Positions 43,606 to 59,813 of a DNA stretch of 64,000 bases are shown in pieces. The stretch lies in contig NZ_CP110615.1 in the NCBI RefSeq assembly GCF_026153295.1, positions 2,790,001 through 2,854,000 of the forward strand. Direction: 5' to 3'. Position numbers and translations under genes: made by a program. Source of the stretch: Rhodococcus antarcticus (GTDB taxonomy: Bacteria; Actinomycetota; Actinomycetes; Mycobacteriales; Mycobacteriaceae). The notes under the pieces were generated by a model that saw nothing but the letters and a program-made list of their open reading frames with translations, had not been told where the DNA came from and did no database searches. Position 1 is the stretch's first letter, and each line of letters starts with the position of its first letter.

Positions 43606-44508
43606 CTAGCCCGTCACCGCGGTCGCCGCGATCCTGGCGGCCTGCTGGATGTAGTCGATGCCCGCACCCTCGGTGGCCGCGTGCGAGACGAGCACCGCCA
43701 GCAGCACCGGGTGCCCGTGGACGGTGACGACCCCCACGCTGGCCACCACCCAGAGCCCGTCGTCGCTGTCGATGGGCAGCCACCCGTTCTTGACCGCGGG
43801 CGCGCTGCCGGGGTCGGCGGCGGCACTGACCCCCCAGTCCTGGTCGGGCACCACCGACCGCATCAGGTCCAGGGCGTACGCCCGGTTCTCGGCCGAGAGC
43901 ACCGAGGTGGGGTCGGTGAGCAGGTTCAGCAGCGCCACCTGGTCGGCCGCCCCGGTGGTGGTGAACCCGAAGTAGCCGCCCGCGCCGATGGTCGTGGCGG
44001 CGAGCCCGAGCCGGTCGTTCACCGCGACCAGGGCACTCGTGCCCCCCAGCTCGTCGAACAGCGCGATGGCGGCGTCGTTGTCGCTCTCGGTGATCATCGC
44101 CCTCGCCAACGACCTGTCCTGGGCGGTCAGCTGATCGCCGTCGTCCTGGTTGCGGATCATCGTCGCCACCAGGATCTCCAGCTTGACCACGCTGGCCGTG
44201 CTCATCCCGGTCGAGGCGCCGTACTGGAACGAGGCGCCGGTGACGGTGTCCCTCGCGGCCACGGAGACGCCCGCAGCGGGATCGATGCCTGCGGCGGCAC
44301 CGAGCTGGTCGAGCGCGGTGCGGGCGCCGACGGGGTCGGGCACCGTCGGGGCCGCGGACGGGGTGGGGTCGGTGGTCGTGACGGGCACTCCCGACGAGGC
44401 GCCCGCCGTCGGCGCCCCCTGCCGGTCGACGAGGGAGAGGGTCGCACCGCCGACGAAGGTCGCCGCGACGACGACGAGCACCACGGCACCCACGCGGCGG
44501 CGCAGCAT
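43606..44508 (-). CDS. Exported beta-lactamase-fold serine hydrolase
   Basis: About 300 residues. The N-terminal helix RRVGAVVLVVVAATFVGGA is a signal anchor, followed by a Thr/Pro/Ser linker. The catalytic domain has STASVVKLEILVATM (SxxK), ESDNDAAIALFDELG (SDN) and AVKNGWLP in place of KTG. This matches class A-like PF13354 proteins, often not true beta-lactamases. No omega-loop Glu166 motif is obvious. ATG 44508 or GTG 44523 could be the start. It is preceded by a 9-bp hairpin and a 35-codon frame. Confidence 0.82.
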   Translation of the reverse strand: MLRRRVGAVVLVVVAATFVGGATLSLVDRQGAPTAGASSGVPVTTTDPTPSAAPTVPDPVGARTALDQLGAAAGIDPAAGVSVAARDTVTGASFQYGASTGMSTASVVKLEILVATMIRNQDDGDQLTAQDRSLARAMITESDNDAAIALFDELGGTSALVAVNDRLGLAATTIGAGGYFGFTTTGAADQVALLNLLTDPTSVLSAENRAYALDLMRSVVPDQDWGVSAAADPGSAPAVKNGWLPIDSDDGLWVVASVGVVTVHGHPVLLAVLVSHAATEGAGIDYIQQAARIAATAVTG

Positions 44509-44523
44509 CCTCGCGCTGGACAC

Positions 44524-44547
44524 GGCCGCCCGATCCGCCGGGCGGCC
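44524..44547 (-). terminator. 9-bp hairpin ahead of serine hydrolase gene
   Basis: GGCCGCCCG and CGGGCGGCC pair perfectly around a 6-base loop, ending 15 bases upstream of the serine hydrolase ATG and downstream of the 35-codon frame. It could act as an attenuator or occlude the GTG start at 44523. Confidence 0.4.
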
Positions 44548-44591
44548 GGAGACCCCGCGCCTGCGCCCGGGGCGCCGGTGCGCCGGGGCGG

Positions 44592-44699
44592 TCAGGAACC
44601 CGCTCCCGCCGCGCGCGCCCCGAGCCGACGGGGCAGCGCGGCGGTCGCCGGCGGCACGACGTCGGACGTCCGGGGGTGGAGCCGAGTGCGGACGGACAC
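44592..44699 (-). CDS. Possible 35-residue peptide with strong ribosome site
   Basis: GTG 44699 is preceded by GAGGAGG with 8-base spacing, one of the best sites in the window. The product is 35 residues, basic and Ala-rich (RTRLHPRTSDVVPPATAALP), with no known family. It lies 83 bases ahead of the serine hydrolase on the same strand, with a hairpin between, so it may be a leader peptide. No run of a single amino acid suggests classical attenuation. Confidence 0.4.
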   Translation of the reverse strand: MSVRTRLHPRTSDVVPPATAALPRRLGARAAGAGS

Positions 44700-45048
44700 G
44701 GCAGGCACCTCCTCGGACCGGGACGGTCGAGGGAACCTCGACCACCCTCGAGTATGACCGAGGACGGGACCGGCGGCGGCGACCAGGACCCCGGGGACCC
44801 GGTGGGCAGGTGAACACCAGGTTTCGCCGAGTGGTCGGACGTGACCTATCGTTCGCCCGACGTGCGACCCACGTCGCGTTCCGCCTGGCCGTTCACCCAC
44901 GACCCGCCCGCCGAGCACACCCTGCCCGATCCGGACGGACCACCGCACGGCCTGTTGTCCCGGACGCCCACGGCCCGACGACGTGCCCGGCGCCCTGCTC
45001 ACCCTGACCGTCGTTCGCGGCGGCCACTGCTGCGGAAGAAGAACCACC
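44700..45048. other. gltB upstream region
   Basis: 349 bases with no convincing gene. TATCGT (44847-44852) is a possible -10 and would give a leader of about 190 bases for gltB. No riboswitch of a known class or clear hairpin array was recognised in it. On the other strand the first 50 bases hold the ribosome site of the 35-residue peptide. Confidence 0.35.
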
Positions 45049-49639
<4,591 letters not shown>

Positions 49640-49647
<8 letters not shown>

Positions 49648-51100
49648 CGCGCGCGCGTTCCTGACCCACGGGCGAGAGCTGCCCGTCCGGCGGGCCGTGG
49701 ACGAGCGCGTGCAGGACTGGAACGAGGTGTACCAGCCCTTCGACGCCGACGCGCTGCGCACCCAGGCAAGCCGTTGCATGGACTGTGGGATCCCGTTCTG
49801 CCACAACGGCTGCCCGCTGGGCAACCTCATCCCCGAGTGGAACGACCTGGTCCACAAGGACGAGTGGGAGCGTGCCGTCGACCGGCTGCACGCCACCAAC
49901 AACTTCCCGGAGTTCACCGGGCGGCTGTGCCCCGCGCCGTGCGAGGCCGCGTGCGTCCTCGGCATCAACTCCGACGCGGTGACCATCAAGCAGGTGGAGG
50001 TCGAGATCATCGACCGGGCGTGGGCCGAGGGGTGGGTCAAGCCCGTGCGCCCGACGCTGACCACGGCGCGCACGGTGGCCGTGGTCGGCTCCGGGCCGGC
50101 CGGGCTCGCCGCGGCCCAGCAGCTCACCCGCGCCGGGCACACCGTCACCGTGCTCGAGCGCGCCGACCGCATCGGCGGGCTGCTGCGCTACGGCATCCCC
50201 GAGTTCAAGATGGAGAAGCGACACATCACCCGTCGCCTCGAGCAGATGGCCGACGAGGGCACGATCTTCCGCACCGGCGTCGACGTCGGCGGGACGGGCG
50301 AGGACGCGATGAGCGTCGACGAGCTGCGCGAGCAGTTCGACGCCGTGGTGCTCGCCGGCGGGGCGACCGCCTGGCGCGACCTCGACGTGCCCGGCCGCGA
50401 GCTCGACGGCATCCACCAGGCCATGGAGTTCCTGCCCCCGTCCAACCGGGTGCAGGAGGGCGATCTCGACGAGAGCCCGATCTCGGCGGCCGGCAAGCAC
50501 GTCATCATCATCGGCGGTGGGGACACCGGGGCCGACTGCCTGGGCACCTCCACCCGCCAGGGCGCGGCGAGCGTGCACCAGTTCGAGATCATGGCCCGCC
50601 CACCGGAGGAGCGGGCGAGCTCCACCCCGTGGCCGACCTACCCCCTGCAGTACCGGGTGTCCTCCGCGCACGAGGAGGGTGGTGAGCGGGTGTTCAGCGT
50701 GAACACCGCTGCGTTCCTCGGCGAGGGCGGGCAGGTCACGGCACTGCGCGGGCACGAGGTGGAGATGGTCGAGGGCCGCTTCACCGAGGTGGCCGGCACG
50801 GAGTTCGAGCTGCCGGCCGACCTGGTCCTGCTGGCCATGGGTTTCGTGGGCCCGGAGCGGGGCACGCTGGTCGAGCAGCTGGGCGTGGAGCTCACCGAGC
50901 GCGGCACCGTCGGCCGCGACGCCGGGTGGGCCACCAACGTCGAGGGCGTGTTCGTGGCCGGGGACATGGGCCGCGGCCAGAGCCTCATCGTGTGGGCCAT
51001 CGCGGAGGGCCGCTCCTGCGCGGCCGCCGTGGACGCGTTCCTGCAGGGCTCCACCTCCCTGCCCTCCCCCGTCACCCCGACCACCGCGCCGCAGCGGTAG
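49640..51100 (+). CDS. gltD: Glutamate synthase small subunit
   Basis: 486 residues. It passes electrons from NADPH through FAD and two 4Fe-4S clusters to GltB. Cluster cysteines: [20 protein letters not shown] near 47 and [12 protein letters not shown] near 97. FAD fold [18 protein letters not shown] near 152, NADPH fold [18 protein letters not shown] near 293, and the C-terminal [22 protein letters not shown] 49640 lies inside the end of gltB, so the subunits are coupled. Confidence 0.97.
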
Positions 51101-51194
51101 GGACCCGCCTCCCCCGGACAGAACCTCGCGCCCGCCTCCCCGCGAGTGAACACCTGTTCGCTAAGGTCTCGGCAACCGACCCGAGGAGACGCTC

Positions 51195-52424
51195 GTGCGC
51201 CACTGCCGTCGCACCACCACCGTGCTCACCGCCCTGGCCGTGGCCGCAGGCACGCTCGGGGCGGGAACCTCCGTCGCGGCCACCGCCCCGGCACCGGCCC
51301 CGTCGTTCTACGACACGCCCAGCACCATCACCGGCGCCCCCGGCGACGTGATCCGCGCAGAGCCGTCCTCGTTCTACCTGGACCCGCTGCGGGTGCTGCC
51401 CGCCCCGGCCGCCGCCGAGCGGGTCATGTACGTCTCCACCGACCGGACGGGCACGAAGATCGCCGTCACCGGTACCGTCCTCACCCCCCGTGCCCCCTGG
51501 ACCGGCCCGGGCGAGCGACCTGTCGTCGCCTACGCCGTGGGCACCCAGGGTCTGGGCGACCAGTGCGCGCCCTCGCGGCAGCTCGACGCCGGCACGGAGT
51601 ACGAGGGCACCTTCATCACCGGGCTGCTCGCCCGCGGCTACGGCATCACCATCACCGACTACCAGGGCCTGGGCACCGCCGGGGTGCACACGTACACCAG
51701 CCGCGAGGTCACCGGGCGCGCCGTGCTGGACTCCGTTCGAGCCGCCCAGCGGCTGCCGGCCGCAAACCTGCCCGACCACGGTCCCGTGGCGCTGAGCGGG
51801 TACTCCCAGGGGGGAGGCGCGACCGCCGCGGCCGCCGAGATCGCTCCCACGTACTCCCCGGAGCTGGACCTGCGCGGGGTCGTCGCCGGTGCGGTGCCGG
51901 CCGACCTCGGGGCCGTCGCGAGGAACCTGGACGGCTCGCTGTACTTCAGCTTCCTCGGATACTCCCTCGCCGGGCTGTCCGCCAGCTACGGCGTCCAGCT
52001 GGACGGGTACCTCAACGCGCGGGGCCGCCGGGTGGTCGCTGCGCTGGAGCAGCAGTGCACCACCGACTCGATCGCCGCGTTCCCGTTCGTGCGGTCCTCG
52101 AGCCTGACCTCCGACGGCCGCAGTGCCACCCAGCTGCTGGCGACCGCGCCGTTCCGCGGCATCGTCGCCGACCAGCGCATCGGCACCCGGCCGCCGGCGG
52201 TGCCCGTGCTGGTGACGCACAGCCTGCTCGACGACGTCATCCCCTACGCCGTGGGGCGCAACCTGGCCACGCAGTGGTGCGGCGAAGGCGCATCGGTGCA
52301 GATGGCGACGAACCTGGCCCCGACGCACGTGGGGGGCGCCCTCGGCTCCTACCCCGCGTCGTTCGCCTTCCTCGAGGCGCGATTCGCGGGCGTGCCCGCG
52401 GCGCGCGGCTGCACGGGGCTGTAG
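51195..52424 (+). CDS. Secretory lipase
   Basis: 409 residues. The N-terminus MRHCRRTTTVLTALAVAAG is a Sec signal with likely cleavage after SVAATA. Catalytic triad of the secretory lipase family (alpha/beta hydrolase): Ser in LSGYSQGGGATAAAA near 202, Asp in THSLLDDVIPYA near 345 and His in LAPTHVGG near 378. TQGLGDQCAPSRQLDAGTEY and YGITITDYQGLG are typical. It would hydrolyse extracellular esters or triacylglycerols. GTG 51195 follows GAGGAGACG. Confidence 0.9.
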   Translation: MRHCRRTTTVLTALAVAAGTLGAGTSVAATAPAPAPSFYDTPSTITGAPGDVIRAEPSSFYLDPLRVLPAPAAAERVMYVSTDRTGTKIAVTGTVLTPRAPWTGPGERPVVAYAVGTQGLGDQCAPSRQLDAGTEYEGTFITGLLARGYGITITDYQGLGTAGVHTYTSREVTGRAVLDSVRAAQRLPAANLPDHGPVALSGYSQGGGATAAAAEIAPTYSPELDLRGVVAGAVPADLGAVARNLDGSLYFSFLGYSLAGLSASYGVQLDGYLNARGRRVVAALEQQCTTDSIAAFPFVRSSSLTSDGRSATQLLATAPFRGIVADQRIGTRPPAVPVLVTHSLLDDVIPYAVGRNLATQWCGEGASVQMATNLAPTHVGGALGSYPASFAFLEARFAGVPAARGCTGL

Positions 52425-52472
52425 CAGGGCCGGTGGCGCCGGTCGGGATCGGTGCGGTGGGAGACTGAGCCC

Positions 52473-53501
<1,029 letters not shown>

Positions 53502-53560
53502 GCCTGGACCTCGAGCCGCTGGTCGAGCTCGTCCGCCGGGTCACCGACCGGCTCCTCGCC

Positions 53561-54070
53561 GTGACCCCGCTGTCGTGGTGGACGGTCGGGTACGCGGTCC
53601 TGGCCGTCCTGGTCGTCGTGGCCGTGCGCGGCCCGCTCGTCCGGCGCACGGGCTGGCGCCCGGCGTGGACGGTGGTGAGCCTGCTCGCGCTCGCCGCCGT
53701 CCTCGCCGTGACGCTGGCCCCGAGCAGGGACTTCCCGCGGCCCCTCGGGGTGGGTTCGTGCCTGCGCGGGGCCGCCGGCCAGGTCAGGAACGGCTCGGCG
53801 TTCGCGCTGGGCGGTGCCCAGGCGGAGCTGAACCTGGTGCTGCTCGTGCCGCTGGGGACCGCTCTCGTCCTCGCCACGCGGCGGGTGCGGGTGCCGCTGG
53901 CGGTGGTCCTGGCGCTGCCGGCGCTCGTCGAGCTCACCCAGACCCAGGTCCCCGGTCGGCTGTGCAGCGGCAACGACTACGTCGTCAACGTCACCGGGGG
54001 CCTCGGCGGGGTGGCGCTGGGTGCTGCGCTGGTCGCGCTCACCCGAGCGGTCGGCCGCCTCCGGGCGTGA
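53561..54070 (+). CDS. VanZ-like membrane protein
   Basis: About 169 residues with four membrane helices. ELNLVLLVPLGTALVLATRR, LALPALVELTQTQVPGRLCS and GNDYVVNVTGGLGGVALGAA are the VanZ core, whose Asp/Asn-containing C-terminal motif is clear. VanZ proteins are linked to low-level glycopeptide or lipid phenotypes with unknown mechanism. GTG 53561 is the first standard start. The frame is open and protein-like back to about 53498 (LDLEPLVELVRRVTDRLLAV), where only a CTG overlapping the upstream stop is available. Confidence 0.78.
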   Translation: MTPLSWWTVGYAVLAVLVVVAVRGPLVRRTGWRPAWTVVSLLALAAVLAVTLAPSRDFPRPLGVGSCLRGAAGQVRNGSAFALGGAQAELNLVLLVPLGTALVLATRRVRVPLAVVLALPALVELTQTQVPGRLCSGNDYVVNVTGGLGGVALGAALVALTRAVGRLRA

Positions 54071-54294
54071 GCAGCCGGGTGGTCTCCGACCGTGGACGCA
54101 GGGATGACGGACGCCGAGATGGCCACGCGACGCCCGCACGACCGAGGACGGGGTGGCCGCGGCTGCTCGACGGCCAGCACCGCCGCCAGCAGCGCTTCGC
54201 CGAACGGACGGCCCACCGGCGGCCGGGCTGGCGCACCACCGCCACCGCCCCCCGCGTCGGGGGAGAGCGGGACGGAACGACAGGAGGGGACGCG

Positions 54295-55194
54295 ATGAGC
54301 ACGCACGGACTGCAGGTCCAGGGGATCTCCAAGCGGTACGGGGACACGGTCGCCCTGGCGGACATGAGCTTCGAGGTGCACCCTGGCGAGCTGTTCGGCT
54401 TCGTCGGCAGCAACGGGGCGGGCAAGACCACCACCATGCGCATCGCGCTCGGGGTGCTCGAGGCCGACGAGGGCCAGGTGCTGCTGGGCGGGCGGCCGGT
54501 GGACCTCGACGTCCGCCGCCGCATCGGCTACATGCCTGAGGAACGCGGGCTCTACCCCAAGATGAAGGTGGGCGCTCAGCTCGCCTACATCGCCCAGCTG
54601 CACGGGCTCTCGCGCGCCGAGGCCGCCGACGCCGTGCACCGCTGGACCACGCGGCTGGACATCGCGCACAGGGTGGACGACACGGTCAGCGCGCTGAGCC
54701 TGGGCAACCAGCAACGGGTGCAGCTGGCCGCGGCCCTGGTGCACGACCCCGAGGTGCTGGTGCTCGACGAGCCCTTCTCCGGGCTGGACCCGGTGGCCGT
54801 GGACGTGATGAGCCACGTGCTGGTGGAGAAGTGCGAGGCAGGTGTGCCCGTCATCTTCTCCAGCCACCAGCTCGAGCTCGTGGAGCGGCTGTGCCACCGC
54901 GTGGGGATCGTGCGCGCGGGCCACATGCAGGCCGTGGGCACCGTGGACGAGCTGCGCGACCGCGGCACAACCCAGCTCGAGGTGCACGCCCCCGGGGCCG
55001 CACCGGGCTGGGCCGACGGGCTGCCCGGGGTGCGCACGGTGGGCGTCCGGGACGGACGCACCGTGCTCGAGCTGCTGCCGGGTGCCGACGACCAGGCCGT
55101 GCTCGCCGCCGCCCTGCGCACCGGGCCCGTGCACTCCTTCGCGGTGCGCCAGTCGTCCCTGACCGAGCTCTTCCGAGAGGTGGTGGCCGCATGA
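54295..55194 (+). CDS. ABC transporter ATP-binding protein (NatA-like)
   Basis: 299 residues. Walker A GSNGAGKTTTMRIALG near 40, signature SLGNQQRVQLAAALVHDP (LSLGN replaces LSGGQ) near 140, Walker B VLVLDEPFSGLDPVAVD, switch His in FSSHQLELVERLC. The C-terminal extension is typical of exporter ATPases of the NatA type. ATG 54295 follows AGGAGGGG. In-frame codons extend upstream to a GTG at 54067 that overlaps the VanZ stop. The permease gene overlaps by 4 bases. Confidence 0.93.
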   Translation: MSTHGLQVQGISKRYGDTVALADMSFEVHPGELFGFVGSNGAGKTTTMRIALGVLEADEGQVLLGGRPVDLDVRRRIGYMPEERGLYPKMKVGAQLAYIAQLHGLSRAEAADAVHRWTTRLDIAHRVDDTVSALSLGNQQRVQLAAALVHDPEVLVLDEPFSGLDPVAVDVMSHVLVEKCEAGVPVIFSSHQLELVERLCHRVGIVRAGHMQAVGTVDELRDRGTTQLEVHAPGAAPGWADGLPGVRTVGVRDGRTVLELLPGADDQAVLAAALRTGPVHSFAVRQSSLTELFREVVAA

Positions 55195-56423
55195 GCACCC
55201 CGAGCACGACCCGTCCCCCGACCGGCGCCCGTCCCCCCGTCAGCGCCGTGCGGGCCGTCCACCTCATCGCCGGCCGCGAGGTCCGCACCCGGTTGCGCAC
55301 CAAGGCCTTCCTCATCAGCAACGCCGTGATCCTCGTGGTCATCGCCGCGGCGATCATCCTGGTCTCGGTGTTCACCGGCGGCTCCGACGCCCAGAAGGTC
55401 GGCCTCGTGGGCGGTGCGAGCTCGCTCTCGTCCTCGGTCACCGCTGCTGCCGGAGCCCTGGGCACCCCCGTGGAGGTCTCCGATGTCGCCGACGAGCAGG
55501 CCGCGCGCGCCGCCGTCTCCGCCGGGGGCCTCGACGTGGCGCTGGTCGCCGGGGCGGACGGTGGCGTCACCGCGATCACCGAGGACGACGTCGGCGCCGG
55601 GCTGCGCACCGTGCTCGACGCCGCCGTGGCCCAGCGGGCGCGGGACACCGCGCTCACCGCGGCAGGCGTGGACCCAGCGCAGCTGAGGGCGGCCACCGCC
55701 GGGGCCGTGGTCACCGTGGACGCGATCTCCCCCAAGCCCCCGGTGGACGGCCAGCGGCTGGCCCTGGCCTACGCCGCGGTGGCCCTGCTCTACGTCCAGC
55801 TGCTGGCCAACGGGATCGCGGTGGCCACCGGCGTGGTCGAGGAGAAGACCAGCCGGGTGGTCGAGCTGCTGCTGTCGACGGTCAAGCCGCTGCACCTGCT
55901 CGTCGGCAAGGTCCTCGGCATCGGGCTGGTGGGGCTCGTCCAGCTCGCCGCCTACGGCGTGGTGGCGCTCACGGCGGCCCTGGGCACGGGACTGCTCACC
56001 GTCACCGGCACGGCCGTGGTGGTGTTCGTCAGCACCCTGGCCTGGTTCGTCCTCGGCTTCGCGTTCTTCGCGGTGCTCTACGCCGCGGCCGGGGCGATGG
56101 TGTCGCGCCAGGAGGAGATCGGCTCGACGACCACCCCGCTCACCATCCTCGTGGTGGCCATGTTCTTCGTCGCGCAGTCCACCGTGCAGAACCCCACGGG
56201 CACGATCAGCTCGGTCATGTCGTGGATCCCCCCGTTCTCGGCGATCCTCATGCCGCTGCGCATCGCGGCCGGGGTGGCGAGCCCGCTGCAGGTGGTGGGG
56301 ACGGTGCTGCTGATGGTCGCCGTGACCTCGGCCCTCGCGGTCGGGGCCTCGGCGATCTACCGCCGGTCGATCCTGCTCTCGGGCGCCCGGGTCGGCTGGA
56401 GGCAGGCCATCGGCCGCTCCTGA
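55191..56423 (+). CDS. ABC-2 type permease (NatB-like)
   Basis: 410 residues. One N-terminal helix (about 43-62), a large extracytoplasmic domain (about 63-190) and five to six C-terminal helices. EEKTSRVVELLLSTVKPLHL is the conserved segment between helices two and three in NatB-type ABC-2 exporters. With the coupled ATPase it forms an exporter, perhaps of Na+ or a drug. Followed by a convergent photolyase gene 45 bases on. Confidence 0.9.
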   Translation: MSTPSTTRPPTGARPPVSAVRAVHLIAGREVRTRLRTKAFLISNAVILVVIAAAIILVSVFTGGSDAQKVGLVGGASSLSSSVTAAAGALGTPVEVSDVADEQAARAAVSAGGLDVALVAGADGGVTAITEDDVGAGLRTVLDAAVAQRARDTALTAAGVDPAQLRAATAGAVVTVDAISPKPPVDGQRLALAYAAVALLYVQLLANGIAVATGVVEEKTSRVVELLLSTVKPLHLLVGKVLGIGLVGLVQLAAYGVVALTAALGTGLLTVTGTAVVVFVSTLAWFVLGFAFFAVLYAAAGAMVSRQEEIGSTTTPLTILVVAMFFVAQSTVQNPTGTISSVMSWIPPFSAILMPLRIAAGVASPLQVVGTVLLMVAVTSALAVGASAIYRRSILLSGARVGWRQAIGRS

Positions 56424-56468
56424 GGCCCGGCTCGGGCGGCGGGACCCAGCCGGCGTGGCCTCGGCCGT

Positions 56469-57839
56469 TCAGCCGTCCTTGAGCGCGGCGTAGCGGTCCA
56501 GTGCGACGAGCCGCTCGTGCTTGTGGTCCACGAGCGGCTCGACGTACCCGGGTGGCACCCCGCCGGGCAGCGTGTGCACGGCCTTGCCCGCCACCCCGCG
56601 CAGCTCGGGCACCCAGCGGCGCACGTAGTCGCCCTGCGGGTCGAACTTCTCCCCCTGCGTCGTCGGGTTGAACACCCGGAAGTACGGCGACGCGTCGGTG
56701 CCCGAGCCCGCCGTCCACTGCCAGCCGTGCTGGTTGGACGACAGGTCCCCGTCGACGAGGTGGCGCATGAAGTGCCGTGCACCCCACGTCCAGCTCAGGT
56801 GCAGGTCCTTGGTCAGGAAGCTGGCCACGATCATCCGCACCCGGTTGTGCACCCAGCCCTGCGCGAGCAGCTGGCGCATCCCGGCGTCGACGATCGGGAA
56901 GCCCGTGCGACCGGTCGCCCACGCATCGAACGCCTGTCGGGCGGCCGCCCCGTCGTCGTAGCGGATCTTGTCGAAGCGACGGTCGTAGTGCTCGCGCGCG
57001 GTGTCCGGGCGGCGGTGCAGGACGTCGGCGTAGAAGTCGCGCCAGGCCAGCTCGGTGGTGAACGTGGTGGCCCCGGACCCGGTGCGGCCCTTCAGGTCCG
57101 CGAGCATCGTGCGCGGGTGGACGCAGCCGTACTTGAGGTAGGGCGACATGCGGCTGGTGGCGTCGTGGTCGGGGCGGTTGCGCTCGTCGTCGTAGGCCGT
57201 GACGTCGGACTGCAGGAACTCCGCCCAGCGGGCCGACGCCGCGGCCTCCCCCGCCGCCGGCAGCTCCACCTCGCCCAGCGCCACGTCCTCAGGGATCCTC
57301 ACCCGTCGCGGTCCACCGTCCTTCTCGCCCGGGTCGATCCAGCGGACCGTGCCCGCGCCCGTGTCCGCCGGGGCACGCCAGCCGTGCTCGGCCCACGCCC
57401 GGCGGAAGGGGGTGAACACCCGGTACGGGTCGCCGTCGTCCTTGGTGACGCGACCCGGGGCCACCGCGTACGGGCTGCCGGTGCGCACCAGCTCGACCTC
57501 GCCCAGGGCCTGCTCGACGGCGGTGTCGCGGCGGGTGCCGTACGGGGCGAAGTCGGCCGAGACGTGCACGCTGGAGGCCCCCACCGCCGCCGCCACCCGG
57601 GGAAGCACGTCCACCGGGTCGCCGCGCACCACCAGCAGCCGTCCGTCCAGGGCCGCGTCGAGCTCGCGCAGGCAGCGGAACAGGAACGTGGTGCGCGGTG
57701 CCCCGGCCGGGCCCAGCAGCGCGTCGTCCAGCACGAACAGGGCCAGCGAGCGCTCGGCCCTGACCGCTGCCTCGGTGAGGGTGGGCAGGTCGCCCAGGCG
57801 CAGGTCGCGCCGGAACCAGATGACCGCTGCCTCGTCCAC
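56469..57839 (-). CDS. phr: Deoxyribodipyrimidine photolyase
   Basis: 456 residues, class I CPD photolyase/cryptochrome family. The N-terminal VIWFRRDLRLGDLPTLTEAA binds the antenna chromophore. FAD-binding C-terminal part: SRMSPYLKYGCVHPRTMLAD, ELAWRDFYADVL, GRTGFPIVDAGMRQLLAQGW and WTWGARHFMRHLVDGDLSSN near 360. It repairs UV dimers using light. GTG 57839 is chosen over GTG 57854 because AGGAGCAGGA lies just ahead of it. Confidence 0.93.
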   Translation of the reverse strand: MDEAAVIWFRRDLRLGDLPTLTEAAVRAERSLALFVLDDALLGPAGAPRTTFLFRCLRELDAALDGRLLVVRGDPVDVLPRVAAAVGASSVHVSADFAPYGTRRDTAVEQALGEVELVRTGSPYAVAPGRVTKDDGDPYRVFTPFRRAWAEHGWRAPADTGAGTVRWIDPGEKDGGPRRVRIPEDVALGEVELPAAGEAAASARWAEFLQSDVTAYDDERNRPDHDATSRMSPYLKYGCVHPRTMLADLKGRTGSGATTFTTELAWRDFYADVLHRRPDTAREHYDRRFDKIRYDDGAAARQAFDAWATGRTGFPIVDAGMRQLLAQGWVHNRVRMIVASFLTKDLHLSWTWGARHFMRHLVDGDLSSNQHGWQWTAGSGTDASPYFRVFNPTTQGEKFDPQGDYVRRWVPELRGVAGKAVHTLPGGVPPGYVEPLVDHKHERLVALDRYAALKDG

Positions 57840-57937
57840 TCCTGCTCCTGACACGGACTGTGACGCTAGAGGCGCACGGGACTAGGTGCACGACGGGCCC
57901 GGTTGTCCCTGGTGAAACCCGAGGGAAGGACACCACC

Positions 57938-58327
57938 GTGCCGCTGTTCCGCTTCGACGTCGTCGAGGGTCGCACCGACGACCAGATCACCGCCCTGCTC
58001 GACGCCGCCTACGCCGCCCAGGTCGAGGCGCTGGAGACCGTGGACGGCGACCGCTACCAGGTGGTGCACGCCCACCCCGCCGCGCACCTGCGCATCGAGG
58101 ACACGGGGCTGGGGATCACCCGTACCGACGCCTTCGTGCTCGTCCAGGTCACGACGAGCCCGCGCAGCCAGGAGCAGAAGACGAGGCTCTACGAGCTGCT
58201 GGTGGGCAACCTCGAGCGTGACGCCGGCATCGCCCCGACCGACGTCATGGTGTCGATCGTGGAGAACACCAAGGGCGACTGGTCCTTCGGGCACGGCCGC
58301 GCGCAGTATCTCACGGGCGAGCTCTAG
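57938..58327 (+). CDS. Tautomerase family protein
   Basis: 129 residues. After the initiator Met the chain starts Pro-Leu-Phe-Arg, giving the catalytic N-terminal Pro of the 4-oxalocrotonate tautomerase superfamily. Two beta-alpha-beta units are seen (DQITALLDAAYAAQVEAL, then TRTDAFVLVQVTTSPRSQEQ), and it ends VENTKGDWSFGHGRAQYL, typical of the fused cis-CaaD-like group. Substrate unknown. GTG 57938 has GAGGGAAGGA upstream. Confidence 0.88.
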   Translation: MPLFRFDVVEGRTDDQITALLDAAYAAQVEALETVDGDRYQVVHAHPAAHLRIEDTGLGITRTDAFVLVQVTTSPRSQEQKTRLYELLVGNLERDAGIAPTDVMVSIVENTKGDWSFGHGRAQYLTGEL

Positions 58328-58342
58328 CCGCAGATCGGTGCT

Positions 58343-58361
58343 CCTGCCGCGGGCAGCAGGA
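58343..58361. terminator. Weak hairpin between tautomerase and gltA
   Basis: CTGCC-GCG-GGCAG (58344-58356), or the alternative TCCTGC/GCAGGA pairing, lies in the 48-base gap between two convergent genes. A modest bidirectional terminator candidate. Confidence 0.35.
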
Positions 58362-58375
58362 CGTCCGAGAGCCGC

Positions 58376-59683
<1,308 letters not shown>

Positions 59684-59813
59684 TGTGGGTCCCTCTCCGG
59701 CTCAGCCGGTCCGGGCCGCGCCGCGGGGGTCCCCCGCCGACCACGAGCCCCGACGGCACGTCAACGACCACACCCACGCTAGCCGTCCGCCCGGCCCGGC
59801 GGCGGACAAGACC

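Noticed and set aside
43606-44508. Antibiotic-resistance class A beta-lactamase
   Set aside because: SxxK and SDN are present, but KTG is KNG and no omega-loop Glu motif is clear, so resistance cannot be claimed.
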